Part shown: positions 1 through 9,921 of the stretch, piece by piece
How positions within the stretch are numbered: position 1 is the first letter of the stretch
How the letters are laid out: the number at the start of each line of letters is the position of its first letter
Origin: CAZIVO01 sp964542765
GTDB lineage: Bacteria > Planctomycetota > UBA1135 > UBA2386
Assembly (NCBI GenBank): GCA_964542765.1
Contig: CAZIVO010000007.1
Coordinates: 1 to 64,000, forward strand
Direction: 5' to 3'
Length of the DNA: 64,000 bases
Notes under the pieces: model-generated
What the model was told of the DNA's origin: nothing
The model's input: the letters and a program-made list of their open reading frames with translations, nothing else
Databases searched by the model: none
Made by a program: the position numbers and the translations under genes

Positions 1-1
1 C

Positions 2-868
2 GGCCTGGGCAGCTCGGGCCTGGCTCTCTCTTGTTCCTTTGCCGGTCGCGATCCCAAGAGTCTATACAAGATCTCACTGGCAGAATGGTCGTTACACCGC
101 TCGCTTCGGGCCGGCGATCTCGATCACCTTGATTTTGCGAAGAAGGCGCGGGGCTTCGGGATCGATGCCGTTGAGTACGTCAACACGTTCTTCATGGACA
201 AGGCTGATGATGAAGCCTATCTGTCCGAGCTGAACAAGCGCGCATCCGATCACGGAGTCATCGGGTTGCTCATCATGTGTGATCGAGAAGGGCAGATAGG
301 TCATCCCAAGGATGCCGAGCGGACGAAGACTGTCGAAAACCACAAGAAGTGGGTCCGTGCTGCGCGTGCCCTCGGCTGTCACTCCATTCGCGTCAATGCC
401 AAGAGCAAGGGCTCGGCCGAGGAGCAGACGAAGCTGGCGGCGGATGGTCTTCGCAGGCTGAGCGAGTATGCAGACGGACTCGGAATCAACGTCATTGTCG
501 AGAACCACGGCGGGTTGTCGTCGAACGGTCAGTGGTTGGCTGGCGTCATGAAGGAGGTCGGTCACCCGCGCTGCGGCACCTTGCCGGACTTCGGCAATTT
601 CAAGGTCAGCGCGAGCGAGGAATATGATCGCTACAAGGGCATTGCGGAGTTGATGCCGTGGGCAAAGGCCGTGAGCGCGAAGAGCCACGACTTCGACTCG
701 AGCGGCAACGAGACACACACTGATTATCTCCGCATGATGAAGATCGTGAAGGCGGCTGGTTACCGTGGCTGGGTCGGTATCGAGTATGAGGGCAAAGGGA
801 TCAGCGAAGATGCCGGCATCCTTGCGACGAAGAGATTGCTGGAAAAGGTGCGCGAGGAATTGGCCTGA
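2..868 (+). CDS. Sugar phosphate isomerase/epimerase-like TIM-barrel protein, 5' truncated
   Basis: The frame is open from the left edge to a TGA at 866-868, giving 288 residues with no start codon in the window, so the gene begins upstream. The N-terminal part in view (about residues 1-20, small and hydrophobic, with LALSCSFAG) looks like the end of an export signal. It is followed by a xylose-isomerase-like TIM barrel: [47 protein letters not shown] and GWVGIEYEG supply the Glu, Asp and His positions that bind metal and sugar in this superfamily. Exported members of this family are abundant in Planctomycetota. The substrate cannot be told from the sequence. An internal ATG at 194 would drop the first two barrel strands and is not the start. 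Confidence 0.85.
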   Translation, partial: GLGSSGLALSCSFAGRDPKSLYKISLAEWSLHRSLRAGDLDHLDFAKKARGFGIDAVEYVNTFFMDKADDEAYLSELNKRASDHGVIGLLIMCDREGQIGHPKDAERTKTVENHKKWVRAARALGCHSIRVNAKSKGSAEEQTKLAADGLRRLSEYADGLGINVIVENHGGLSSNGQWLAGVMKEVGHPRCGTLPDFGNFKVSASEEYDRYKGIAELMPWAKAVSAKSHDFDSSGNETHTDYLRMMKIVKAAGYRGWVGIEYEGKGISEDAGILATKRLLEKVREELA

Positions 869-956
869 GCGACCAGGTGAATTTGACCGCTTGTTTACCT
901 CTGGTTTTTCTTGTGCTACTTAGGCTGTCCCGCAGCGATGTTAGGCCTCCCATTCC

Positions 957-3827
957 ATGACTCGAATCCTTGACCGTACCGACTCTTTTGCTCGTCGTCA
1001 CCTCGGACCCCGAGAGCGTGATGTCCCCCTGATGTTGCAAGCTCTGGGCGCTGACTCGCTCGATGCTCTGATCGAGCGGGTGGTCCCTGCGACGGTGCGG
1101 TCGGAATTCGAGATGGCTCTTCCACCGGCCCGGGGGGAACAGGAAATCCTCGCTGACCTTCGAGCTTTCGCTGACCGCAATCAGGTTTTCCGATCCTATA
1201 TCGGGACGGGTTATCACGGCACCGTCACACCTCCGGCGATCTTGCGCAACGTCTTCGAGAATCCAGGCTGGTATACGCAGTACACCCCGTATCAGGCAGA
1301 GATATCGCAGGGTCGAATGGAGGCCCTATTCAACTTCCAGACGATGGTTCTGGATCTGACCGGCATGGAGGTTGCCAACTCGTCCATGCTCGATGAGGCG
1401 ACGGCTGCTGCCGAGGCGATGACGATGGCGCGGCGCGTGCTCGGCAAGAAGGGGGAGGGGCGTGACACCTTCCTGGTCGCCAGCCACTGTCACCCGCAGA
1501 CGATCGAGGTTGTTCAGTCGCGGGCAGAACCCCTCGGTATTCAGGTGACTATCGCTGACCACTCCAGCTTTGAATTCACCGACAAGGTGTTCGGGGTGCT
1601 GGTTCAGTATCCGGCAACGGACGGGAGCATTCATGAGTTCGAGGCCATGGTGCAGAGCGCTCACACGGCCGGCGCCTTGGCCGTGGTGGCCGCTGACCCC
1701 CTCTCCCTGACCTTGTTGAAGCCGCCGGGCGAATTCGGTGCCGACATCGTGATCGGCAGTACGCAACGCTTTGGCGTGCCGCTCGGCTACGGAGGGCCGC
1801 ACGCGGCCTACATGGCAGCGCGGGATGATTACAAGCGCCAGATGCCCGGTCGCATCGTCGGCCAGTCGATCGATGCGGACGGCAAGCCGGCGCTGCGACT
1901 GGCTCTGCAAACGCGAGAGCAGCACATACGCCGTGATCGTGCCACCAGCAACATCTGCACGGCTCAGGTTCTGCTGGCGGTGATGGCATCGACCTATGGC
2001 GTTTATCACGGCCCCGAAGGGCTGACCCGGATCGCCAGACGGGTCCATGGCTTGACCGGAGCGCTTGCTTTGGGCCTTGCACGGGCCGGTCATGATGTGA
2101 TGACGGAGTGCTACTTCGACACGCTCAAGGTCGCGCCGAAGGAGATGTCCGCGAGCGAGATCATCGAATCTGCGCGGGCCGAACGAATCAACTTGCGCGA
2201 TTTCAAGGATGGCACGATCGGCATCACGCTCGATGAGACGGTGGACCCCGGCGATGTCATCGAACTCCTCGGATTGTTCGGATGTGAATCCAGCGATGTC
2301 GAGTCGCTCGCTGACGAACTCGCTGATTATCCGGACAGTTGCAGACGGACGAGTGAGTTCATGACCCACCCGGTGTTCCGCCTGTACCGATCGGAGACGG
2401 AGCTTCTCCGATATCTGAATCGCTTACAGTCTCGAGACCTTTCCTTGACCACGTCGATGATCCCTCTCGGGTCATGCACCATGAAGCTGAATGCAGCGGT
2501 CGAGATGATCCCCGTCAGCTGGGATAGTTTCTCGGATATGCACCCGTTTGTGCCGCAAGATCAGGCCGAGGGTTATGCGGCGATGCACGATCAGCTCGCC
2601 GAGTGGCTATGCGAGATCACGGGGTTTGCGTCCTGCTCTCTGCAGCCGAATGCAGGATCGCAGGGCGAGTATGCGGGCCTTTTGGTGATCCGTGCGCACC
2701 ATCTTGCGAATGGTCAGGAGCAGCGAGATGTATGTCTGATTCCCAGCTCGGCCCACGGCACCAATCCTGCGAGCGCAACCATGGCCGGAATGCGTGTCGT
2801 GGTGGTCGCGTGTGATGATGCTGGCAATATCGACATGTCCGACTTGCGCGCCAAGGCCGAGCAGCACGCGGACAGTCTGGGAGCGTTGATGGTCACCTAC
2901 CCATCGACCCATGGTGTTTTCGAGGCGACGATTCGCGAAGTATGCTCGATCATCCACGAGCATGGCGGGCAGGTTTATCTGGATGGCGCCAACCTCAATG
3001 CGATGGTGGGAGTTTGCCGCCCTGGCGATTTTGGCGCCGATGTTTGCCACCTCAACCTGCACAAGACCTTCGCGATTCCTCATGGAGGCGGTGGCCCCGG
3101 CATGGGTCCGATTTGCTGCGTCGATCATCTCGCGCCCTACCTGCCGACTCATCCGGTCATCCCCACTGGTGGTGACAAGGCTATTGCCGCCATCTCGGCG
3201 GCCCCTTGGGGAAGCCCTTCGATCCTGATCATCAGCCACGCCTACATCGCGGGCATGGGTCCCGATGGTCTCACCAGGGCCACCAAGGTGGCGATCTTGA
3301 ATGCGAATTACATTGCCAGACGGCTCAAGGATCACTTCCCCGTTCTCTACACGGGTCAGAACGACTGCGTAGCGCACGAATGCATTCTGGATATCCGGCC
3401 GCTCGAAAAGACCGCCGGAATTCTCGTGGCCGATGTGGCCAAGCGACTCATGGACTACGGGTTCCATGCGCCGACGATGTCTTTTCCGGTGGCAGGCACC
3501 TTGATGGTCGAACCGACCGAGAGCGAATCGAAGGAAGAGATCGATCGGTTCTGCGAGGCGATGATCTCGATCCGCGAAGAGATCGGAGAGATCGAACAAG
3601 GCCATGCGGATCGAGAGGACAATGTTCTCAAAAACGCTCCACACACCGCTTCAGCGGCATGCAGTGATGATTGGAATCGGCCGTATTCGCGAGACAAGGC
3701 GTGCTTCCCCGCGCCCTGGACCAGGGACTACAAGTACTGGCCGCCGGTCGCGCGGGTGAACGATGTCTACGGAGACCGCAACCTGGTTTGTTCTTGCCCT
3801 CCGATCGAAGATTACGAAGCGGATTAG
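957..3827 (+). CDS. gcvP: Glycine dehydrogenase (decarboxylating), P-protein of the glycine cleavage system
   Basis: A 956-residue PLP enzyme that decarboxylates glycine and passes the aminomethyl group to lipoylated H-protein. The length matches the fused homodimeric P-protein of about 950 residues. Both halves are visible: N-terminal [19 protein letters not shown] and [20 protein letters not shown]-terminal [42 protein letters not shown], and the PLP site [17 protein letters not shown] with Lys703 as Schiff-base lysine. The end ([33 protein letters not shown]) is complete. No gcvT, gcvH or lpd is adjacent, although a GcvT-domain oxidoreductase lies at 22212-24662. I saw no glycine riboswitch in the 88 bp upstream. 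Confidence 0.97.
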   Translation: MTRILDRTDSFARRHLGPRERDVPLMLQALGADSLDALIERVVPATVRSEFEMALPPARGEQEILADLRAFADRNQVFRSYIGTGYHGTVTPPAILRNVFENPGWYTQYTPYQAEISQGRMEALFNFQTMVLDLTGMEVANSSMLDEATAAAEAMTMARRVLGKKGEGRDTFLVASHCHPQTIEVVQSRAEPLGIQVTIADHSSFEFTDKVFGVLVQYPATDGSIHEFEAMVQSAHTAGALAVVAADPLSLTLLKPPGEFGADIVIGSTQRFGVPLGYGGPHAAYMAARDDYKRQMPGRIVGQSIDADGKPALRLALQTREQHIRRDRATSNICTAQVLLAVMASTYGVYHGPEGLTRIARRVHGLTGALALGLARAGHDVMTECYFDTLKVAPKEMSASEIIESARAERINLRDFKDGTIGITLDETVDPGDVIELLGLFGCESSDVESLADELADYPDSCRRTSEFMTHPVFRLYRSETELLRYLNRLQSRDLSLTTSMIPLGSCTMKLNAAVEMIPVSWDSFSDMHPFVPQDQAEGYAAMHDQLAEWLCEITGFASCSLQPNAGSQGEYAGLLVIRAHHLANGQEQRDVCLIPSSAHGTNPASATMAGMRVVVVACDDAGNIDMSDLRAKAEQHADSLGALMVTYPSTHGVFEATIREVCSIIHEHGGQVYLDGANLNAMVGVCRPGDFGADVCHLNLHKTFAIPHGGGGPGMGPICCVDHLAPYLPTHPVIPTGGDKAIAAISAAPWGSPSILIISHAYIAGMGPDGLTRATKVAILNANYIARRLKDHFPVLYTGQNDCVAHECILDIRPLEKTAGILVADVAKRLMDYGFHAPTMSFPVAGTLMVEPTESESKEEIDRFCEAMISIREEIGEIEQGHADREDNVLKNAPHTASAACSDDWNRPYSRDKACFPAPWTRDYKYWPPVARVNDVYGDRNLVCSCPPIEDYEAD

Positions 3828-3843
3828 CTCGTTTGCCTGGGGA

Positions 3844-3869
3844 CCGCTGGAGTGCTTCGTTTCCAGCGG
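3844..3869 (+). terminator. Terminator-like hairpin after gcvP
   Basis: CCGCTGGA (3844-3851) pairs perfectly with TCCAGCGG (3862-3869) across a 10-nt loop, starting 17 nt after the gcvP stop. No T-tract follows, so Rho-independent termination is only a suggestion. Confidence 0.45.
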
Positions 3870-3907
3870 CGGACTTGTTCAATGAGAGGTCGCTGCGAAC
3901 AACATCG

Positions 3908-3938
3908 AACTGGCTACGGAGCCTTTCGTTCGCCAGTT
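3908..3938 (-). terminator. Hairpin downstream of the minus-strand gene at 3957
   Basis: AACTGGC (3908-3914) and GCCAGTT (3932-3938) form a 7-bp stem with a 17-nt loop, 19 nt past the stop of the convergent gene at 3957-5027. There is no T-tract. It could terminate the minus-strand transcript or only separate convergent transcription. Confidence 0.3.
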
Positions 3939-3956
3939 GAGCGGTCCCGGATGGCG

Positions 3957-5027
3957 TCAGCGCAGGAGTGTGACCACGCCGCGATTGGTAAGGAAGGGGC
4001 CATATTGCGCCTGGGGGCCGAACCGAGACCAGTTGTACAGGTAGGTGCTCAGCCCCTGATTGCCGAGGATCGAGTGGGCGACATTCGATGTTGCGTGCCC
4101 CAGCACATTGCTATTTGTCCGCGTCGCGGCCTGTGAATAGAGGGTCGAGTTTCCAAGGCGGGCCTTTGCTGTCAGTAGAAGGCGACCGCTTGCGTCTGTT
4201 TTGAGCGGGATCGATATGATAGGCGCGAGCCCGAGCCAGCATCCTGGTGCGCCGAAGGCAGAGAGATCGAGGGGTAGCCGGACCGTCCCCAGTCGGCGGT
4301 TCTCGGTGCCGAGGAAGAGCACGGCCGGGACGTTGGCAGACGCACCGGTCAGCGAGAGAGTGTAGGTGGAAGCACCGGTGTCGAAACTCGCGATCAGATC
4401 TGTGCCGGCACAACTCTTCCCGGACGTCATGTGAAAGTGCGGGGTGACGGGCATGGCATATCCGTCAGTGAAATAGAGGGTGGTGATGGGCACCGTTGTC
4501 GTTTGGTGGTCAACCTGGACGATGAAATTTGGGCCGGTGAAGATGAAGGGCCGGTCACCTGTCATCCACAGAGCCGGGTGATCCGGGTTGCTGGGTCGGT
4601 TTTGCACTGGCAGGTTCCACCATCTCATCTTGGAGAACAGGACCTGTTTTTGCAGGTTGTCGGCGAAGGTCATGCTGAGGTTCGTGGCTGTTCTGGTCGT
4701 GTTGGAGAGGACGATCTCCAGTTTCAGAGACATCGCTTGGACGGTTGTGCCCTCGTCGACACGCCAGCCGATCGACCGCACGAGCAGGGGAGGGGGGAGG
4801 TCGCTCCCGCGATACCAGAACTGGGTGAATCCACGTGACCGAGCGAGGGGGAGACTATGTGCACCGGGTGCGTAGACGCCCGAAAAGACCTTGGGGATCG
4901 TGTGTATGGGGGAGGGTTGCGCGGCCAGCGGCATGCCCAGGATGGCTGTGATGGTCAGGAGTTGAGGCAAGAACCGGCGCGTGATCGCGTATTCGTGGGT
5001 GCCGCTCAACGGTTTCTCATGGGACAT
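3957..5027 (-). CDS. Secreted hypothetical protein with planctomycete-type C-terminal beta domain
   Basis: A protein of 356 residues from the ATG at 5027. I chose this start because it places a basic then hydrophobic signal peptide (RRFLPQLLTITAILGMPLAAQ) near the N-terminus; the frame stays open to 5144 but that stretch reads as non-coding. The central part (about residues 60-220) is a beta-rich domain without a family I can name. The C-terminal part, with SCAGTDLIASFD, PAVLFLGTENRRLG, LPLDLSAFGAPGCWLG and LKTDASGRLLL, has the same layout as the ends of the two ELW repeat proteins at 36926-43408. No catalytic motif is visible. It is convergent with gcvP and diverges from thrA. The function is unknown; a surface or exported role is inferred from the signal. 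Confidence 0.8.
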   Translation of the reverse strand: MSHEKPLSGTHEYAITRRFLPQLLTITAILGMPLAAQPSPIHTIPKVFSGVYAPGAHSLPLARSRGFTQFWYRGSDLPPPLLVRSIGWRVDEGTTVQAMSLKLEIVLSNTTRTATNLSMTFADNLQKQVLFSKMRWWNLPVQNRPSNPDHPALWMTGDRPFIFTGPNFIVQVDHQTTTVPITTLYFTDGYAMPVTPHFHMTSGKSCAGTDLIASFDTGASTYTLSLTGASANVPAVLFLGTENRRLGTVRLPLDLSAFGAPGCWLGLAPIISIPLKTDASGRLLLTAKARLGNSTLYSQAATRTNSNVLGHATSNVAHSILGNQGLSTYLYNWSRFGPQAQYGPFLTNRGVVTLLR

Positions 5028-5218
5028 ACAGTCGATGGGGCATTCTAACATCGGGTGGCTGAATCCGCATGCTGCGCGGGTCGAGCGGGGGGTGCCTGTT
5101 CGGCTGCGGACTCCGCCGTGGTCGCCGTTCCCGCGCCCCATCAAGGCCCGGGACCGCTCCTTCCTTCGAACGGCATGGATTCTTGCGCGACCGGGCAGCC
5201 AATGGCCGATACCTTCCT

Positions 5219-7705
5219 ATGACCATGACCTGGGTTGTCCACAAGTTTGGAGGGACTTGTCTCGCGGATGCGGAGCGGATTGCGAACGCCGCCCGTCTTG
5301 GCCTGTCCGACAGCGATGCCAGCCTCGCCATGGTTGTTTCTGCCATGGCCGGGGTGACGGACAACCTGATTCGCGCCATGGAACTCGCAGCGGATCAAGA
5401 TGACGGTTACGAGGTTCTTCTTGGCGAGTTGCGCGACCAGAATGTCGAAGCGGCCAAGAGCCTTGCCGGTGATGGCACCGGACCGATCATCGATGCAATC
5501 GATGCCGATCTGAAAGACATTGGCGATGTTCTGCGCGGCATTCGCGTATCTCGCTCCTACACCGAGCAGGCGGCCGACCTGATCTCTGGATATGGCGAGG
5601 TCTGGTCAGCTCGAATCCTGTGTGCCCACCTCAACCATCTTGGCATGGCGGCTGAGTGGGTGAATGCGCGTGACATCATCATCGTCACTCACGGGGAGAC
5701 AGGACCCGCTGTTGATTGGGCGAAGACCGAGGTGAATCTGTCTCGGTGGCAGGAACAGGCATCTCCGCGACATGTTGTCATCACTGGTTACATTGCATCG
5801 ACTCCCGAGGGAGAGCCGACCACGCTCAAGAGAAACGGCAGCGATTTCTCGGCGTCGATCTTCGCCAAGCTTCTTGGCGCGCGATCGATCACGATCTGGA
5901 CGGATGTCGATGGCGTCATGAGTGCCGATCCGCGCCGTGTACCGGAAGCGGTGGTCCTCGACAGCCTTTCCTATACCGAGGCCATGGAACTTGCCTACTT
6001 CGGCGCCAAGGTTCTTCATCCCCACACGATGGAGCCGGCGATCGAAGGGGAAATTCCGATCCGGATCCGTAACGCCTTCCGCGAAGAGGCTCCGGGCACG
6101 ATTGTCCACACGCGCAAGGAAGCTCGTGGCAAGATTTCCTCGCGCGAGGCGGTCAAGGGCATCTCATCGATGGAGGGAGTAGCCCTCATCAATGTAGAGG
6201 GTGCGGGGATGATAGGGGTGCCCGGTGTTTCCAGTCGCCTGTTCAGCGCCTTGCGCGAAGTCGAAGTTTCGGTCGTGATGATTTCGCAGGCCAGTTCCGA
6301 GCATTCGATCTGCTTTGCCGTCCCGCAAGATCAAGGGGAGGCTGCTCGCGCGGTTCTCGAGCGTGCGTTCGCGGCCGAGTTGCTGCATGGCCAGATTCAG
6401 ACCGTAGATCTGTCGGGTCCTTACAGCATTCTTGCTGCGGTGGGCGACAGTATGGTCGAGACTCCGGGAGTCTCGGCGCGGTTCTTCGGCGCGCTTGGAA
6501 AGGCAGGAGTCAATGTGCGGGCGGTGGCGCAGGGTTCTTCCGAGCGCAACATCTCGGTGGTCATCGCCGAGCATGATTCCGCTCGCGCCTTGCGAGCCGT
6601 GCACGCAGCTTTCTATCTCTCGGACAGGACTCTATCTCTTGGATTGGTCGGACCGGGCTTGATAGGGTCCGAGTTGATCTCCCAGCTTCGATCGCAAGCT
6701 TCAACCCTGCACGATCGGTTCCAGGTGGGATTGCGGGTGCGAGGGATTGCCACGTCGAAGAGGATGCTCCTCGATGATCACGGTATCGATCTCCAGTGCT
6801 GGGAAGATCTTCTTGGTGAGCGCGGAGTGCCGATCGACATGGATGCGTTCACCGATCACGTTCACGCCGATCATCTTCCTCATGCGGTCATGCTCGACTG
6901 CACCGCGAGCGATGAGGTTGCGGACCGTTACGCCGGCTGGCTGGAGAGGGGTATCCATGTGATCACTCCGAACAAGAAGGCCAACGCCGCGCCCTTGTCG
7001 AGCTATCTCCGCTTGCAAGATCTTGGCCGCAAGCTCAACACTCATTATCTCTATGAGGCTACCGTCGGCGCAGGCTTACCGGTCATCACCACGCTTCGCG
7101 ATCTCGTGCAGACCGGTGACAAGATTTTGAAGATAGAAGGGGTTCTCTCGGGAACCTTGTCCTTCCTGTTCAACTCCTTCGTGCCCGGGCGGCCCTTTTC
7201 GGAAATCGTCAAAGAGGCGCGCAGCCTCGGGTATACCGAACCCGATCCGCGTGAAGATCTTTCCGGGACCGATGTGGCTCGCAAAGCCGTGATCCTGGCC
7301 CGAGAAGCTGGTTTTGGGATCGAACTTGCCGATATTCCGGTGCAGAGTCTGGTGCCGACTGCACTCGAAGGCGAGGAGGATGCGGAGGGTTTTGTTGCGG
7401 GATTGGCTGCCCACGATGATGACATGGAGCGATTGCGAGTTGATGCAGAGAGTGCGGGCGAGGTGTTGCGCTACGTGGCCGTGGTGAGTTCTGATGGTGA
7501 GGCGCGTGTTGAGCTTCGGCGCTTTGGCCAGACTCACGCGTTTGCCAGGACCTGCGGAGGAGACAACGTGATTGCATTCACGACCGAGCGATACTCCGAG
7601 CAACCTTTGATTGTTCAGGGACCGGGTGCGGGACCCGCGGTCACTGCCGGCGGCGTATTCGCAGATCTTCTCCGGCTGGCGTCGTATCTCGGAGCTCCGT
7701 CATGA
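5219..7705 (+). CDS. thrA: Bifunctional aspartate kinase / homoserine dehydrogenase I
   Basis: An 828-residue fusion catalysing the first and third steps of threonine and methionine synthesis. Start ATG 5219 puts the kinase motif KFGGTC at residues 9-14; ATG 5225 is a near alternative. The kinase domain (about 1-300) contains NGSDFSASIFA and TDVDGVMSADPR. Tandem ACT domains (about 310-470) contain GVPGVSSRLFSAL, SSEHSICFAV and GSSERNISVV, the usual site of threonine feedback. Homoserine dehydrogenase starts near residue 475 with LGLVGPGLIGSEL and includes TPNKKANA, VLSGTLSFLFNSF and EDLSGTDVARKAVILARE. The length matches E. coli ThrA (820). It heads the thrABC operon and its stop overlaps thrB by 4 bp. 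A Cys replaces the usual Ser in KFGGTS. Confidence 0.96.
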   Translation: MTMTWVVHKFGGTCLADAERIANAARLGLSDSDASLAMVVSAMAGVTDNLIRAMELAADQDDGYEVLLGELRDQNVEAAKSLAGDGTGPIIDAIDADLKDIGDVLRGIRVSRSYTEQAADLISGYGEVWSARILCAHLNHLGMAAEWVNARDIIIVTHGETGPAVDWAKTEVNLSRWQEQASPRHVVITGYIASTPEGEPTTLKRNGSDFSASIFAKLLGARSITIWTDVDGVMSADPRRVPEAVVLDSLSYTEAMELAYFGAKVLHPHTMEPAIEGEIPIRIRNAFREEAPGTIVHTRKEARGKISSREAVKGISSMEGVALINVEGAGMIGVPGVSSRLFSALREVEVSVVMISQASSEHSICFAVPQDQGEAARAVLERAFAAELLHGQIQTVDLSGPYSILAAVGDSMVETPGVSARFFGALGKAGVNVRAVAQGSSERNISVVIAEHDSARALRAVHAAFYLSDRTLSLGLVGPGLIGSELISQLRSQASTLHDRFQVGLRVRGIATSKRMLLDDHGIDLQCWEDLLGERGVPIDMDAFTDHVHADHLPHAVMLDCTASDEVADRYAGWLERGIHVITPNKKANAAPLSSYLRLQDLGRKLNTHYLYEATVGAGLPVITTLRDLVQTGDKILKIEGVLSGTLSFLFNSFVPGRPFSEIVKEARSLGYTEPDPREDLSGTDVARKAVILAREAGFGIELADIPVQSLVPTALEGEEDAEGFVAGLAAHDDDMERLRVDAESAGEVLRYVAVVSSDGEARVELRRFGQTHAFARTCGGDNVIAFTTERYSEQPLIVQGPGAGPAVTAGGVFADLLRLASYLGAPS

Positions 7706-8646
7706 GGAAGGCCACGGCTTTTGCACCGGCAACGATTGCGAATGTAGCCGTTGGCTTCGATGTCCTTGGCTTTTCCTTCGATGAAGTGGGCGATCATGTA
7801 TCCGTGACACTCGCCGAGGAGGGTTCCATTCCTGACGGCGTCTGTATTTCCGGTATAGAAGGGCCTGATGATTTGCCCCTCGACCCGATGCGTAACACGG
7901 CCGCTGTGGCCTTGCGGGCGATGCGTCGTGACCTGGGGATCTCCGCGTGCTTCAGCGTCGAACTTCGGAAGGGGATCCCGATTGGCTCGGGGATGGGTGG
8001 TTCGGCGGCCTCGGCTGTAGGAGCTGTTGTTGCGGCGAACGCATTGCTGGATCGTTCGTTGCCGCATGAGGAACTGCTGGCATGGGCCATCGAAGGCGAG
8101 ATTGCTGCGAGTGGTGATGCTCACGCTGACAACGTGGCCCCTTGCCTTCACGGAGGGCTGACGGCTGTTTTTCCTGGCGATCCTCCGGAGATCTTGACCC
8201 TGCCCGTTCCCGAGGGACTTTCGTGTGTTCTGGTGCGCCCACAGATGCGAATGGATACGCGCGAGGGGCGTGCAGCGCTGGCCGACACCATACTGCTCGC
8301 TGACCATGCTGAGCAGTCGGCGCGGCTGGCCGGGTTCATAGCAGGTTGTTTTCGCGGAGACGCTCGACTGATGGGGCGAGCGATGGTCGATATCCTTGTC
8401 GAGCCACAAAGGTCCGGGCAAATTCCGGGCTTTGATTCCGCGCGAACTGCCGCTCTTGATGCCGGCGCGATTGCTTGCTCGATGGCTGGTTCGGGCCCGA
8501 GCATCTTCGCCTGGTGCGTGGAACCAGATATTGCGGATGCCGTTCAATCGGCGATCCGTGCTTCCTTCGAGGATAACTCGACGGTCACCGACTCATGGAT
8601 TTCTGCCGTGCCCGGGTCTGCCGCTCGGGTCCTGGAGCAGGCGTGA
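7702..8646 (+). CDS. thrB: Homoserine kinase
   Basis: A 314-residue GHMP kinase that phosphorylates homoserine with ATP to O-phosphohomoserine. The N-terminus (ATAFAPATIANVAVGFDVLGF) is typical of ThrB; the ATP-binding GHMP loop is PIGSGMGGSAASAVGAV, and the C-terminal motif SMAGSGPSIFAW closes the fold. The length matches the family (about 310). It overlaps thrA by ATGA (7702-7705) and abuts thrC, so the three enzymes are probably made by coupled translation from one mRNA. Confidence 0.96.
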   Translation: MRKATAFAPATIANVAVGFDVLGFSFDEVGDHVSVTLAEEGSIPDGVCISGIEGPDDLPLDPMRNTAAVALRAMRRDLGISACFSVELRKGIPIGSGMGGSAASAVGAVVAANALLDRSLPHEELLAWAIEGEIAASGDAHADNVAPCLHGGLTAVFPGDPPEILTLPVPEGLSCVLVRPQMRMDTREGRAALADTILLADHAEQSARLAGFIAGCFRGDARLMGRAMVDILVEPQRSGQIPGFDSARTAALDAGAIACSMAGSGPSIFAWCVEPDIADAVQSAIRASFEDNSTVTDSWISAVPGSAARVLEQA

Positions 8647-8648
8647 CG

Positions 8649-9914
8649 ATGCTCTATCGCAGTACCCGTGGGAGCAGTCCCGCAGTGAATTTTTCAGATG
8701 CTCTGGAACGCGGGCTCGCTCCCGATGGCGGACTCTACGTGCCTGAACGATTGCCCTCGATCGATGTCGAGGAATTTTCGGATCTGAAGGCCATCGAGGA
8801 TATTGCCGAGCGCTTGCTGACACCCTTTTTTGACGGCGACCCATTGGCGCCTGAACTCAAAAAGATCGGAACGGAAGCTCTATCTTTTCCCATCCCCATC
8901 ACCCCGCTCGCTCAGGGCCCGGCTCAAGTTCTGGAGTTGTTTTGGGGGCCGACGGCGGCATTCAAGGATATCGGCGCACGTTTTCTCGCGGAGTGCTTGC
9001 AGCGCATTGATGGTCCTGCGCGAACCGTTCTGGTGGCAACTTCCGGAGATACTGGTGGTGCAGTTGCATCAGCCTTTTGGCGCAAGCCGGGTATCGAGGT
9101 AGGGATTCTTTTTCCCAAAGATGGCGTGTCGTTGCGCCAGCGGCATCAACTCACCTGCTTTGGCGAAAATGTGAGCGCCTTCGCGGTGAGCGGCACATTT
9201 GATGATTGCCAGAAACTCCTCAAGCAAGCCCTGGCGGATGAGGAGTGGCGGACAGGTCGAGGTTTGACCACGGCGAACAGCATCAATGTCGCTCGACTCT
9301 TGCCGCAGATTGTCTACTACGCTGCGGCGGCGCTTCACCACCATCGCCAGAGCGGGACCGTCCCCGGTTTCATCGTGCCATCGGGAAATGTGGGGAATGC
9401 CACTGCCGCACTCTGGGCGAAGGCCATGGGATTCCCGGTTGGTCGGATCGTGATGGTGACGAATGCGAACCGGACGGTTCCGGATTACCTTCAGACCGGC
9501 TCATGGAGTCCGCGGCCCTCGGTCAAGACGCTGGCCAATGCCATGGATGTTGGTGACCCGAGCAACATGGAGAGGGTCTTCGATCTCTACCCTGACATCG
9601 AGGATCTCCGGCGAGATGTTGAATCCATGTCGGTGGATGACGCAGAGATCGAGGAGACCATCCGTCACGGTCGGGAGCGATATGGCCGCGTGTGGGATCC
9701 TCATACGGCGACGGCGGTGCGGGCTTCGGAAATTCTTGACGGCGACCACTGGATCCTTGTCTCGACGGCACACCCGGCCAAGTTCGATGATGTTGTCGAG
9801 CCCCTCATCGGAGAGGGAGTGGAAGTTCCACCCGCGCTTGCGGAACTCCTTGCTCGAGAGTCCCGGTTCGTCGAGATCGAACCGGAGTTGACCGCCCTGG
9901 CGCGGGCCTGGTGA
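8649..9914 (+). CDS. thrC: Threonine synthase
   Basis: A 421-residue fold-type II PLP enzyme converting O-phosphohomoserine to threonine. The motif LFWGPTAAFKDIGARFL carries the PLP lysine, ATSGDTGGAVASAFW is the phosphate and cofactor loop, and PSGNVGNATAALWAKAMG is the glycine-rich loop. The N-terminus MLYRSTRGSSPAVNFSDALERGLAPDGGLYVPE is the E. coli-type ThrC signature. I chose ATG 8649; GTG 8643 would instead overlap the thrB stop by 4 bp and is equally possible. It is the last gene of the thr operon and ends 7 bp from the convergent M28 peptidase gene. Confidence 0.96.
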   Translation: MLYRSTRGSSPAVNFSDALERGLAPDGGLYVPERLPSIDVEEFSDLKAIEDIAERLLTPFFDGDPLAPELKKIGTEALSFPIPITPLAQGPAQVLELFWGPTAAFKDIGARFLAECLQRIDGPARTVLVATSGDTGGAVASAFWRKPGIEVGILFPKDGVSLRQRHQLTCFGENVSAFAVSGTFDDCQKLLKQALADEEWRTGRGLTTANSINVARLLPQIVYYAAAALHHHRQSGTVPGFIVPSGNVGNATAALWAKAMGFPVGRIVMVTNANRTVPDYLQTGSWSPRPSVKTLANAMDVGDPSNMERVFDLYPDIEDLRRDVESMSVDDAEIEETIRHGRERYGRVWDPHTATAVRASEILDGDHWILVSTAHPAKFDDVVEPLIGEGVEVPPALAELLARESRFVEIEPELTALARAW

Positions 9915-9921
9915 TCCACGG

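Noticed and set aside
869..956. Glycine riboswitch upstream of gcvP
   Set aside because: The 88-bp spacer is too short for a tandem glycine aptamer, and no conserved core was seen.
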